Counted from the stretch's first letter, positions 1 to 7,652 are shown. The stretch: DNA of 15,317 nucleotides from Bacillota bacterium (GCA_023450835.1 JAEXGM010000061.1:1-15317); one strand, 5' to 3'. The notes: generated by a model not told the origin, from the letters alone. Numbers and translations are program-made.

Positions 1-1226
1 TCACCTTCAATAATAACCTTATCCTGAAAGATTTTTAGGGTCTGAAGCAAAAGATCATGTTTGTTCTTATACAGGGTGCGAATCTTATTAAGGTGGCGTT
101 CGAAATAGCCATCCGTCAGGAAGTGGGTTATGATATACTGGTCTACTCTGGAAACAGTGGATGAAAACATACCAAGATATTTTTTGTACAAGAGCATTAA
201 TTCTTCCGGCAATACCATGTATCCTACACGTATGGCGGGAGCAATCGCTCTGGAAAAAGTGCCCAGGTATATTACTTTCTCAAAAGAATCCATACTCTTT
301 AGGGCAGGGATTGGCTTTCCCTTATAGCGAAATTCACTGTCATGGTCATCTTCAACTATATACCGTTCTTTTTTTAATGCGGCCCAGGCAAGCAGTTCCT
401 GCCTTCTCTTTACAGGCATAACTATCCCCAGGGGATACTGGTGGGAGGGAGTCACGTAAACGATATCTGCATCTGTCCTAAAGAGTCTGTCCACACAGAT
501 GCCATTCTGGTCCAACTCAATGGGCAGCACCTCAAACTGCATCCCTATAAAGATTTCATAAGCTCTCTTATATGTCGGATTTTCCATGGCAATTACATTT
601 TCCGTATGACAAGTGTCCGTGGTATCAAAGGAAGCCGCCAGAAAGTCGAGTTTTTTACGGTAGAACAGCCTTGAAAGCAACAACAGCAAATAATCTGTTC
701 CTGCCCCTACAATAATCTGTTCTGCTGAGCAAATAACACCTCTTGAACTGTAAAGGTAGCCGGCAATAGCAGTACGTAAAGATTCGTCTCCTCTGCTGTC
801 GCCTAAAAGAAACAGGTCATTGTTATACTCGCTCATGCAGTCTTTTGAGAGCTTTCGCCAGGTATTATAGGGAAAGCTGTTAATATCAATTGCAAAAGGT
901 GAGAAGTCATACTGACAGGATTGTTTTACCTGCTTTCCGGCTTCTTTTTTTATAACAGGCATGGTTGGAATGGAAGCCAGGGCAGAAACGGCAGCAACGT
1001 AAAAGCCGCTCTTTGGAATCGATTCAATATAGCCTTCCGATACTAACTGAGAATAGGCCATATCAACTGTGTTGCGGCTGATAGAAAGATGTGCGGCGAG
1101 ACTTCGCGCAGAAGGCAGCTTAGAGCCTTTATAAAGTCTGTCGTCCTTGATTTCGTTCTTAATATAGGAATATATCTGTTCATACATGGGAACAGCGGAT
1201 TCCGTATCTATTGGCACTGAGAGCAT
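1..1226 (-). CDS. MocR/GabR-family transcriptional regulator, C-terminus cut by window edge
   Basis: I translated this frame directly. It is open from an ATG at 1226, preceded by AAGGAGG, down to base 3, giving about 408 residues with no stop; family members are usually 450-490 residues. The N-terminal 75 residues form a GntR winged helix (MYEQIYSYIKNEI, LPSARSLAAHLSISRNTVDM). The rest is an aminotransferase fold (fold type I), recognisable from ENPTYKRAYEIF, TPSHQYPLG, EDDHDSEFRYKG and YLGTFSRAIAPAIRVGYM. MocR proteins use PLP, often with an amino-acid-like ligand, to control nearby genes. Two cofactor residues differ here: the expected Schiff-base Lys of TFSK is Arg326 (codon 249-251), and the Tyr of EDDYDSEF is His295 (codon 342-344). 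Their 31-residue spacing equals that of GabR Tyr281 and Lys312 as I recall them. The gene lies 29 bases after the MerR gene on the same strand and is probably cotranscribed with it. Ligand and targets are unknown. Confidence 0.9.
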   Translation of the reverse strand, partial: MLSVPIDTESAVPMYEQIYSYIKNEIKDDRLYKGSKLPSARSLAAHLSISRNTVDMAYSQLVSEGYIESIPKSGFYVAAVSALASIPTMPVIKKEAGKQVKQSCQYDFSPFAIDINSFPYNTWRKLSKDCMSEYNNDLFLLGDSRGDESLRTAIAGYLYSSRGVICSAEQIIVGAGTDYLLLLLSRLFYRKKLDFLAASFDTTDTCHTENVIAMENPTYKRAYEIFIGMQFEVLPIELDQNGICVDRLFRTDADIVYVTPSHQYPLGIVMPVKRRQELLAWAALKKERYIVEDDHDSEFRYKGKPIPALKSMDSFEKVIYLGTFSRAIAPAIRVGYMVLPEELMLLYKKYLGMFSSTVSRVDQYIITHFLTDGYFERHLNKIRTLYKNKHDLLLQTLKIFQDKVIIEG

Positions 1227-1255
1227 GAGAAGCCTCCTTATAGTTCGGATAAATG

Positions 1256-1645
1256 TTATACAGCGTCCAGTTTATCACCATCTATATGAAAGATTCCTAT
1301 CTCCTTATAGTGGTTAATTTTGTAGTTAACGGTATCCAGACTCTTTTCCAGTTCATTCATCTGCTGTAAAATATGCTGTTTATGTAGCAGCAGCATGTCC
1401 TTGCGGATTTCTGCAGTTTCTTCTCCTTTTAGGCAGAGGTTCATGAATTCCTTAATATTTTCAATGGACATGCCGGAATTCTTCAGGCAGCAGATAAGTC
1501 CAAGCCAGGCAATGTCATTATCAGAAAATTTGCGGATTCCGGAAGGTGTGCGCTTTACTAAGGGAAGCAGTCCCTCCTTATCATAATAACGCAGGGTATA
1601 AATAGACAGACCGGTCCTGTCTGAAACTTCTTTAATTGTATACAT
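1256..1645 (-). CDS. MerR-family transcriptional regulator (AdhR/NmlR-like class)
   Basis: The product is 129 residues long. It begins MYTIKEVSDRTGLSIYTLRY, the winged helix-turn-helix of MerR proteins, followed by the wing (GLLPLVKRTPSGIRKFSDND) and by LICCLKNSGMSIENIKEF, typical of the short regulators that control aldo/keto reductase or alcohol dehydrogenase genes. Residues 75-125 look like the dimerising antiparallel coiled coil. There is no large ligand domain. I chose the ATG at 1645 because TGGAGGA lies just upstream; the in-frame ATG at 1726 overlaps a good -10 box and would lie upstream of the transcript start. The MocR gene follows after 29 bases. MerR proteins bind dyads between -35 and -10 elements with long spacers and activate by twisting the DNA. 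Such a site lies at 3802-3832 in this window, so the reductase operon is a plausible target, by inference only. Confidence 0.9.
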   Translation of the reverse strand: MYTIKEVSDRTGLSIYTLRYYDKEGLLPLVKRTPSGIRKFSDNDIAWLGLICCLKNSGMSIENIKEFMNLCLKGEETAEIRKDMLLLHKQHILQQMNELEKSLDTVNYKINHYKEIGIFHIDGDKLDAV

Positions 1646-1716
1646 GAGGATTCCTCCAGATATCTGATTGTGTAAAGTGACCTGTAAAGAGACAGATAAC
1701 ACAATAGTTTTCTTAA

Positions 1717-1761
1717 ACCATATCATAATACCGCAGTAGTGTCAATCAGTCTGCGGTATTA
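1717..1761 (-). promoter_or_regulatory. Promoter of the MerR-MocR operon with an inverted repeat around the -35
   Basis: On the minus strand TTGACA (1740-1745) is followed by a 17-base spacer and TATGGT (1717-1722). An 11-base perfect inverted repeat, TAATACCGCAG-type arms at 1726-1736 and 1751-1761, flanks the -35 box with a 14-base centre. This geometry suggests an operator for autoregulation. The spacer is normal length, so it is not the long-spacer MerR activation design. The DNA symmetry is seen; the regulatory role is inferred. Confidence 0.6.
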
Positions 1762-1879
1762 CAGTACACAATGGTATGAGAAGGATATGAAAGAAGGGTT
1801 GAGGAAAGGACGTTGACATGCATGAAGGATGGCTATCTAAGCGAACCAGAGTTATTGCAATTATTTGATTCCGTAATAA

Positions 1880-3451
1880 TTAAGAAAGAGCCGAAGACTC
1901 TGTGAGGGCGGAGAGTTTGCTTCGGATAACAGCTTCATCCCTTACGTCTGTCAAAAGTACCAGAAGGTCACCTTCCTTTAGAACAGTGCTGCCATTTGGG
2001 ATAAACTCCTGATTCTCTCTTTTTACCGCAATAAGCAGGCAGTTGTCCGGCAATCCGATTTCTTTGATTTTTTCACCGGCCGCCGGAGAACCATGGTGTA
2101 TGATTGTTTCAAAAGTAACCTTACTGCTGCTGTCAGCCTGCATATAGTCCGAGCCTGTGTTATGAACCAAGGAATGCAGCAGGGAGTCATAAATCGGCGC
2201 GCTCTTTAGCATATCTGCAGTCATATAGGAAATAACGGAGACAATGGTAAGGGGGAGCAGTGTGGTTACGGAGCCGGTCATTTCGGCTAACAGTATGATT
2301 CCTGTTATTGGTGCTCTTACGATAGCACTGAAAAATCCACACATGGACAGGGTAACCAGTGTGTAGAACACATTTGCCGGGAGGCCTAAATATTCGATGG
2401 AAATTTTAGCGGTGATACCGCCGGCCAGGGCACCCATGACCAAAAAAGGAAAGAATATGCCGCCGGGGGCTCCGGAACCAAAGGATATGATGGAAAAGAG
2501 AAATTTTAGTACCAAAGCAAAAAGCAGGAACAGAAGGCCGGTCTTAAAGTCAATTCTTTCTATCAGAACATGTCCTCCCCCGCATACAAAGGGAAAGATA
2601 AGACCTAGAATACCTGCCATAAGAAAGGGAAGCAAAAGGATGCGGCTGCCGATTAACTTCTCTCCCTTTTTGTATAATTTCTGGGATAGCAGAACTGATT
2701 TATTATAAATAACTCCAAAGGCTCCAAGGAGGATGCCTAAAAGAAACAGGATCCAATAGTACTTTAGCGGAATATCAGCAACTTGCCCGAACTGAAAGAC
2801 AGGGGCAGTGCCAAATACCAATTTAGAAACGTAGTCCGCAACCACAGCAGAAGCCAGAGCTGAAAGGCATACGATAGGAGAAAAATACTTATAGATCTCT
2901 TCCAGGGCAAACAGAGCGCCGGCTAAGGGGGCATTAAAGGCGGCAGCCAGCCCTGCACCCGCACCACTGGCAATGAGAATCTTCTTTTCAAATTTGGTTT
3001 CAGAGAATTTATCAGCCAGACCTTCGGCAACAGAAGCTCCCAGCTGAATGGATGGACCTTCCCTGCCAAGGGATAGACCTGCCAGAATAGCCAGGATACC
3101 TCCGGCGAATTTTCCTGCCAGAGTGGTGAGCCAATTCTGGGTTATGTAGCCTGATAATATCCCTTTTACCTGGGGGATACCACTTCCGCTGATTAAGGGA
3201 AAGTGCTTTATCAGAAGCATGGTCAGCAGTCCCAAACCTGCCAGCAGTATAAAGAGAAGAGGAATCAAAATAAGGTGATTCCGGAAGAAATGATATACAG
3301 CAAAGGAAACAAATTCTGCTTTCAGCAGCAGAAAACGGTAAGCACTGGATATTAATCCTGCAAGAAGTCCTGCAATCATACTTTTAATGATAATATTCAT
3401 TTGCCTGGAGTATTCCTTTACTGCCTGACTATAGTTGTTTGTTTTTTTCAT
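1880..3451 (-). CDS. CLC-type chloride/proton antiporter with C-terminal TrkA-C domain
   Basis: This is a 523-residue membrane protein of the CLC family, which moves chloride across the cytoplasmic membrane, usually in exchange for protons. The selectivity motifs are present in order: GSGIP (89-93), GREGP (129-133) with the gating glutamate Glu131, and GAPGGIFFP later in the chain. The pair Glu184-Glu185 in FALEEIYKYF corresponds to the internal proton glutamate of antiporters, which argues for exchange rather than channel activity. About ten hydrophobic segments cover residues 20-425. Residues about 440-515 form a TrkA-C/RCK-C domain, a small soluble domain thought to sense ligands and common in Firmicute CLC proteins. 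The Ser in GSGIP argues against a fluoride-specific CLC. The ATG at 3451 has GGAACGGAG upstream. It appears monocistronic. The physiological role, such as acid tolerance or charge balance, is not shown by the context. Confidence 0.93.
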   Translation of the reverse strand: MKKTNNYSQAVKEYSRQMNIIIKSMIAGLLAGLISSAYRFLLLKAEFVSFAVYHFFRNHLILIPLLFILLAGLGLLTMLLIKHFPLISGSGIPQVKGILSGYITQNWLTTLAGKFAGGILAILAGLSLGREGPSIQLGASVAEGLADKFSETKFEKKILIASGAGAGLAAAFNAPLAGALFALEEIYKYFSPIVCLSALASAVVADYVSKLVFGTAPVFQFGQVADIPLKYYWILFLLGILLGAFGVIYNKSVLLSQKLYKKGEKLIGSRILLLPFLMAGILGLIFPFVCGGGHVLIERIDFKTGLLFLLFALVLKFLFSIISFGSGAPGGIFFPFLVMGALAGGITAKISIEYLGLPANVFYTLVTLSMCGFFSAIVRAPITGIILLAEMTGSVTTLLPLTIVSVISYMTADMLKSAPIYDSLLHSLVHNTGSDYMQADSSSKVTFETIIHHGSPAAGEKIKEIGLPDNCLLIAVKRENQEFIPNGSTVLKEGDLLVLLTDVRDEAVIRSKLSALTESSALS

Positions 3452-3489
3452 ACATACTCCGTTCCTTTTAGATTAGTTACTATATGGCA

Positions 3490-3519
3490 ATCATATTTTA
3501 TGAAATGCCCCAACGTTAA
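3490..3519 (-). promoter_or_regulatory. Possible promoter of the CLC gene
   Basis: On the minus strand TTAACG (3514-3519), an 18-base spacer and TATGAT (3490-3495) lie about 40 bases before the start codon. The -10 matches consensus at five of six bases and the -35 at four. The surrounding DNA is very AT-rich, so chance matches are likely. Confidence 0.3.
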
Positions 3520-3801
3520 ATTATAGAACTATTAATTCCATGTCTCAAGTATTAATTTTACTAAAATTTTATTTTTATTTATTATATTTTAAGAAATTTC
3601 GCAGTGAAATCATTGGGGATACAAAGTGATAACATCATACTTAAGAATACAAGAGGCTTTAAAGATGCAGTTTGATGTTACAGATAATATCAAGGCGAAT
3701 TATCAGGGAAAATGCCAATTCTATAACCTACTCAATGGGTATGGGTATTTTAATGCTTGGTCTAATGCTTGGTGTAAAAATTTGGATATTTCAAAAAACA
3801 T
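3520..3801. other. AT-rich intergenic region without a convincing gene
   Basis: This stretch separates the divergent CLC gene and the reductase operon. Two short overlapping plus-strand reading frames exist here: 46 codons from an ATG at 3665, and one from a TTG at 3672 that encodes a hydrophobic stretch (YSMGMGILMLGLMLGVKIW). The second would run through the reductase promoter. Neither has a strong ribosome site fitting a known protein. They could be a gene remnant or chance. A 10-base direct repeat, AATGCTTGGT, occurs twice near 3752-3773. Confidence 0.4.
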
Positions 3802-3832
3802 TTGACCTAGAGTTAACTCTATGGGATATAGT
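3802..3832 (+). promoter_or_regulatory. MerR-type promoter/operator of the aldo/keto reductase operon
   Basis: TTGACC (3802-3807) and TATAGT (3827-3832) are each one base from consensus but separated by 19 bases instead of 17. The spacer contains a perfect 14-base palindrome, TAGAGTTAACTCTA (3808-3821). A long spacer carrying a centred dyad is the hallmark of promoters that MerR-family activators distort into an active shape, and AGAGT-ACTCT dyads resemble those of the AdhR/NmlR class. Transcription would start near 3839, which rules out the in-frame ATG at 3821 as the translation start. Confidence 0.75.
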
Positions 3833-3874
3833 GGAGATAGAAATAAATATTATGATACCACAGGGGGTTTTGCA

Positions 3875-5011
3875 ATGAATTACAGAAGTTTTGGAAAGAC
3901 TGGTTCTTTGATTTCGGCTTTAGGTTTCGGATGTATGAGATTTCCGGAATATGAGAAAGACGGCAAATGGCATATTGATGATGATAAAGCGATACCCATG
4001 CTTTTAAAAGCATATGAAGAAGGTGTCAATTATTTTGATACTGCGCCTTATTATTGTCACCATAACAGTGAAATAACGGTAGGAAAAGGCCTTAAGGGAA
4101 TCCGCGACAAGGTCATGGTTTCTACAAAGATACCCGTGGATAAATGTAAGGAGGCCGGTGATTACAGAAGATTTTTAGAGCAGAGCCTTAAAAAACTGGA
4201 TATGGAATACATTGATTACTATCATTTCTGGGGACTTAGCAAGGAAGAATATGATAAGAGTGTTCTGGGTCTTAATCTTTTAGAGGAAGCTAAGAAAGCA
4301 AAAGAAGAAGGACTGATTAAGCATATATCCTTCTCTTTCCATGATAAAGCAGAATATATCAAGTATATTATTGATAAGGCAATTGAAAGAGGCATTCCCA
4401 TGGAAACTATGCTGGTTCAATACAATCTGCTGGACAGAAGCAATGAAGAGATGATTCAGTATGCTGCCTCCAAAGGCCTTGGCGTTGTAGCCATGGGACC
4501 GGTAGGCGGCGGAAGATTGGCAGCTCCGACTGATCTTTATACGAAGCTTACAGGAAAACCGTCCATATCAACCTATGAACTGGCATTTAAGTTCGTTCTG
4601 GGAAATCCCTACATGAGCTGTGCTCTTTCCGGTATGGAGAATATCGACATGGTAGAGAAGAATGCGGCTATATCAAGTAATGCGGAAGGACTTACAGAGG
4701 AGGAATGGACACAGCTTGGAGAATCGGTCGAGAAATTAAAGAAATTCAGTGAACTTTACTGTACCGGTTGTGCATACTGTCAGCCATGTCCCGCAGGTAT
4801 CGATATTCCGAAGATATTTAATATGTACACCTATCACAATGTATATGGACTTACCGACTATGCTAAAAATGAGATGCAGAACTATAAGAAAAATGACGGT
4901 AAGACTATTGCGGACTGCAAGGATTGCGGTCTTTGCGAAAATCAATGTCCTCAGAGCTTAAAGATCAGAGAAGAATTAAAGAGAGTGGAAGAAGTATTAA
5001 TTGGCAAGTAA
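3875..5011 (+). CDS. Aldo/keto reductase with C-terminal 2x[4Fe-4S] ferredoxin domain
   Basis: The 378-residue product begins MNYRSFGKTGSLISALGFGC, a typical aldo/keto reductase start. The catalytic tetrad is complete: Asp55 and Tyr60 in FDTAPYY, Lys85 in STK and His117 in YYHFWG. The barrel continues to about residue 285. A ferredoxin-like tail follows with Cys296, 299, 302 and 305 (CTGCAYCQPCP) and Cys348, 351, 354 and 358 (CKDCGLCENQCP), enough for two [4Fe-4S] clusters. This architecture is common in strict anaerobes (COG1453-like) and suggests electrons come from or go to iron-sulfur carriers as well as NAD(P)H. The substrate is unknown. The ATG at 3875 has AGGGGG upstream; an earlier in-frame ATG at 3821 lies in the promoter. 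An SDR gene follows 38 bases later in the same operon. Control by a MerR activator is inferred from the promoter. Confidence 0.9.
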   Translation: MNYRSFGKTGSLISALGFGCMRFPEYEKDGKWHIDDDKAIPMLLKAYEEGVNYFDTAPYYCHHNSEITVGKGLKGIRDKVMVSTKIPVDKCKEAGDYRRFLEQSLKKLDMEYIDYYHFWGLSKEEYDKSVLGLNLLEEAKKAKEEGLIKHISFSFHDKAEYIKYIIDKAIERGIPMETMLVQYNLLDRSNEEMIQYAASKGLGVVAMGPVGGGRLAAPTDLYTKLTGKPSISTYELAFKFVLGNPYMSCALSGMENIDMVEKNAAISSNAEGLTEEEWTQLGESVEKLKKFSELYCTGCAYCQPCPAGIDIPKIFNMYTYHNVYGLTDYAKNEMQNYKKNDGKTIADCKDCGLCENQCPQSLKIREELKRVEEVLIGK

Positions 5012-5049
5012 AAGATAGCATTTTAGCAGAGGAAAACAAGGAGGTAATG

Positions 5050-6066
5050 ATGAAAGTACTATTTATTGGTGGAACCGGCACTATAAGCACTGCCATTTCA
5101 AAGGAACTTATAAAAGAAGGACATGAGTTGTATTTATTAAACAGAGGCAGTAAGAATGCAGTATTTGATGGAGAAGTAAAAGAGCTGATTGCTGATATCG
5201 CAGAGGAGGATAAAGTTGCGGAGCTGATTAAAGACCATAATTTCGATGTGGTTGCAGACTTTATCGCCTTTGTACCGGAACAGCTTCAGAGAGATTACAG
5301 ACTCTTTAAGGATAAAGCAAAGCAGTTCATATTTATCAGTTCGGCATCAGCTTATCAGAAGCCTTTAGGAGATTATCGTATAACGGAAGGAACTCCTCTT
5401 GCTAATCCTTACTGGGAATACTCCAGAAATAAAATAGCCTGTGAAGACTATCTCATGAAGCTCTACCGTGAAGAAGGATTTCCGGTAACCATCGTAAGAC
5501 CCAGCCATACCTACGATGAGAGAAGTGTTCCCGTAGGTGTACATGGTTCCCAGGGCAGCTATCAGGTGATAAAGAGAATGCAGGCAGGTAAAAAAGTTCT
5601 GATACATGGCGATGGCACTTCTCTATGGACATTGACCCATAACAGTGACTTTGCAAAAGGATTTATCGGACTGATGGGGAATCTTCATGCAATTGGTGAG
5701 GCGGTTCAGATTACTTCCGATGAGACCCTTACCTGGAATCAGATTCATAAAGCAATTGCAGATGCTCTGGGTGTAGAGTTTAAAGCCTACTATGTTTCCT
5801 CCGAGTTCCTGGATGCGGTAAGTGACCAGGACTTCAAAGGAGCACTAATCGGTGATAAAGCCAATTCCGTTGTATTTGATAATTCTAAAATTAAAAGGCT
5901 GGTTCCTGGTTTTACCTGCACCAAACGATTTGACCAGCAGGTAAAGAATATACTGGAATATGTACTTAGCCACCCTGAATGTCAGAAGGAAGATGCAGAA
6001 TTCGACCAGTGGTGTGATAAGGTAATTGATGCTTTGGAAAATGCGGCAAAGGTAATCAGAGGTTAG
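5050..6066 (+). CDS. NAD-dependent epimerase/dehydratase-like SDR protein
   Basis: The 338-residue protein starts MKVLFIGGTGTISTAISKEL, whose GGTGTIS is the nucleotide-binding glycine motif of extended short-chain dehydrogenases. A serine-rich strand, FISSASAYQ, and the pair Tyr124-Lys128 in YSRNK supply the SDR catalytic residues. The second half (RPSHTYDE, HGDGTSLWTLTHNSDFAKGF) matches the sugar-nucleotide epimerase/dehydratase group, close to the atypical members that act as reductases or RNA-binding proteins in plastids. Two adjacent ATGs (5047 and 5050) follow AAGGAGG; the second gives the better spacing. The open frame extends back into the preceding reductase gene, but that part is not credible as protein. 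It is the second gene of the operon and ends at a strong terminator. The substrate cannot be told from sequence. Confidence 0.87.
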   Translation: MKVLFIGGTGTISTAISKELIKEGHELYLLNRGSKNAVFDGEVKELIADIAEEDKVAELIKDHNFDVVADFIAFVPEQLQRDYRLFKDKAKQFIFISSASAYQKPLGDYRITEGTPLANPYWEYSRNKIACEDYLMKLYREEGFPVTIVRPSHTYDERSVPVGVHGSQGSYQVIKRMQAGKKVLIHGDGTSLWTLTHNSDFAKGFIGLMGNLHAIGEAVQITSDETLTWNQIHKAIADALGVEFKAYYVSSEFLDAVSDQDFKGALIGDKANSVVFDNSKIKRLVPGFTCTKRFDQQVKNILEYVLSHPECQKEDAEFDQWCDKVIDALENAAKVIRG

Positions 6067-6096
6067 AAATAAAATTTATAATAAGACATTATATAG

Positions 6097-6148
6097 CAGA
6101 AAGATTGTATGAAGGGTAAATGTACCTGATCAATCTTTCTGTTTTTTT
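6097..6148 (+). terminator. Intrinsic terminator of the reductase operon
   Basis: An 11-base perfect stem, CAGAAAGATTG (6097-6107) with CAATCTTTCTG (6131-6141), is followed by seven T residues (6142-6148). The loop is 23 bases. Confidence 0.85.
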
Positions 6149-6199
6149 GCTTTATAGTCCGAATATAGTAAAAATGCGACAAATATTAACAAAGAAATA

Positions 6200-6228
6200 T
6201 TTACATTAAATAGAAAATGATGTATAAT
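6200..6228 (+). promoter_or_regulatory. Promoter of the GH16 glucanase gene
   Basis: TTTACA (6200-6205), a 17-base spacer and a perfect TATAAT (6223-6228) give a strong sigma-A promoter. Transcription would begin near 6235, leaving a 5' leader of about 118 bases before the start codon at 6354. Confidence 0.8.
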
Positions 6229-6293
6229 ATTTCTTACACGGAGGATTTTAATTACATAAAAACTGGCAGAACCAATAATCCCCTATATACTGG

Positions 6294-6329
6294 ATTTCAA
6301 TGCCATGATCGCGCGGCATGGTTTGAAAT
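6294..6329 (+). promoter_or_regulatory. Hairpin in the glucanase 5' leader
   Basis: ATTTCAA (6294-6300) pairs with TTGAAAT (6323-6329), and after a bulged base GCCATG (6302-6307) pairs with CATGGT (6317-6322, one G-U), closing a nine-base loop rich in CG. An alternative helix, ATGCC (6300-6304) with GGCAT (6315-6319), excludes the first. The ribosome site AAGGAG follows at 6340-6345. There is no T run, so it is not a simple terminator. No known riboswitch class was recognised. Confidence 0.5.
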
Positions 6330-6353
6330 AATAAATGAGAAGGAGATGTATTT

Positions 6354-7595
6354 ATGTTAAGAAAAGGGAAAATGGTAAGTTTATTGTTGGTTTTAGCTCT
6401 TGTTATTTCCTTGCTGCCTTCTGTGAGCCCAAAAGCTGCTACAACCTGGAATCTGGTTTGGAGCGATGAGTTTAACGGAAGCAGTTTGGATACCTCCAAA
6501 TGGACGGCAGAAATTGGAACAGGCAGTGGGGGATGGGGCAATAATGAGCTGGAGTATTACACTAATCGGTCTCAGAACGTTACAGAATCCGGTGGTAATC
6601 TTGTAATAACAGCTCTGAAGGAATCTTACGGGGGAATGAACTATACTTCCGCAAGAATCAAGACCCAGGGTATTAAGAGCTTTACATATGGCAAGATAGA
6701 AGCAAGAATCAAGCTTCCTTCCGGCCAGGGGCTTTGGCCTGCTTTTTGGATGTTAGGTGATAACATTTCATCCGTTGGCTGGCCGAAATGCGGCGAACTT
6801 GATATTATGGAACGTGTTAACAATAATGCTTATGTGAATGGAACAGCTCACTGGGATTCCAATGGACAAGCCGATTATGGTCTGACCTCAGGTTCTCTTG
6901 ATTTCTCACAGTTCCACACCTATTCTCTTGAATGGGATGCCAATTACGTAAGATGGTTTGTTGACGGAGCACAGTTCTGTGAAATGTACATTCAGAACGG
7001 TACAGGCGGAACAGAAGAATTCCAGAAACCTTTCTTCCTGCTCTTAAATCTTGCAGTAGGCGGAAACTGGCCCGGAAGTCCCAATAGTTCGACTGCTTTC
7101 CCGGCACAGATGCTGGTAGATTACGTTAGAGTATATCAGGCTCAGTCCACTACCTCACCTATCGTGAGCGGCGGAGTCTATACCCTGGCAGCAAAATGCA
7201 GCGGAAAAGTATTGGATATCACAGATAATTCCACAGCTGATGGAGCAAAGACACAGCAATGGACCAACTATAGCGCAAATAATCAAAGATTCCGTATTGA
7301 TGATATGGGTGGCGGCTATTATAAACTGACTGCTATTCATAGCGGTAAGTGTCTGGACGTTCCATATGGAGCAGCCACAGTTGGCTTACAGCTTCAGCAA
7401 GCTGCGGATAACGGTAATGATGCGCAAAGGTGGAAGATAGTAGATGTTGGCGGCGGCTATTACAAACTGGTATCAAAGGCTACCGGTCTGGCAATGGATG
7501 TTTCCAATTCGTCTACAGCGGACGGAGCTGTAGTACAGCAATGGACGGATAACGGTACAGATGCTCAGAAATGGTATCTGACGAGAGTTCAATAG
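6354..7595 (+). CDS. Secreted GH16 endo-beta-glucanase (laminarinase-type) with ricin-B/CBM13-like domain
   Basis: The 413-residue precursor has a signal peptide of about 29 residues (basic start, then LLLVLALVISLLP, cut near SPKAA). Residues about 31-262 form a GH16 domain: WSDEFNGSSLDTSKW, GKIEARIKLPSGQGLWPAFW and the catalytic GELDIME with Glu148 as nucleophile, Asp150, and Glu153 as acid/base. The ELDIME form with its extra Met is that of beta-1,3-glucanases (laminarinases) rather than lichenases. DYVRVYQ closes the domain. Residues about 266-413 are a ricin-B lectin-like (CBM13/RicinB_2) module of three repeats; the first and third keep QQW, while the second has QQA. It should be released from the cell to cut laminarin or mixed beta-glucan. 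The ATG at 6354 follows AAGGAG. It has its own promoter and terminator. Confidence 0.94.
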   Translation: MLRKGKMVSLLLVLALVISLLPSVSPKAATTWNLVWSDEFNGSSLDTSKWTAEIGTGSGGWGNNELEYYTNRSQNVTESGGNLVITALKESYGGMNYTSARIKTQGIKSFTYGKIEARIKLPSGQGLWPAFWMLGDNISSVGWPKCGELDIMERVNNNAYVNGTAHWDSNGQADYGLTSGSLDFSQFHTYSLEWDANYVRWFVDGAQFCEMYIQNGTGGTEEFQKPFFLLLNLAVGGNWPGSPNSSTAFPAQMLVDYVRVYQAQSTTSPIVSGGVYTLAAKCSGKVLDITDNSTADGAKTQQWTNYSANNQRFRIDDMGGGYYKLTAIHSGKCLDVPYGAATVGLQLQQAADNGNDAQRWKIVDVGGGYYKLVSKATGLAMDVSNSSTADGAVVQQWTDNGTDAQKWYLTRVQ

Positions 7596-7610
7596 CAGCA
7601 GAAAAGTCTG

Positions 7611-7652
7611 GAATCGGCCCCTGTCAGGTAGATGGGGGCCGGTTCATATTTT
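7611..7652 (+). terminator. Terminator of the glucanase gene
   Basis: GAATCGGCCCC (7611-7621) pairs with GGGGCCGGTTC (7635-7645) over 11 positions with one T-G wobble, around a 13-base loop, and is followed by ATATTTT. The GC-rich stem is strong; the T run is short. Confidence 0.7.

Noticed and set aside
1646..1726. N-terminal extension of the MerR protein from the ATG at 1726
   Set aside because: The ATG overlaps the -10 box, lies upstream of the likely transcript start, and the extension does not resemble MerR proteins; GGAGGA precedes the ATG at 1645.
1820..1873. Short frame beginning ATGCATGAAGG with a purine-rich stretch upstream
   Set aside because: About 16 codons, no promoter, no recognisable product; most likely chance.
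3821..3874. Extended start of the aldo/keto reductase
   Set aside because: The ATG at 3821 is inside the palindrome, upstream of the expected transcription start.
3672..3878. Hydrophobic plus-strand frame starting at a TTG
   Set aside because: It has no ribosome site, runs through the operator/promoter and into the reductase start, and matches no family I know; at most a remnant.
4924..5049. N-terminal extension of the SDR frame into the reductase gene
   Set aside because: The extra residues are an out-of-frame reading of the ferredoxin domain; the Rossmann start and AAGGAGG place the start at 5047/5050.
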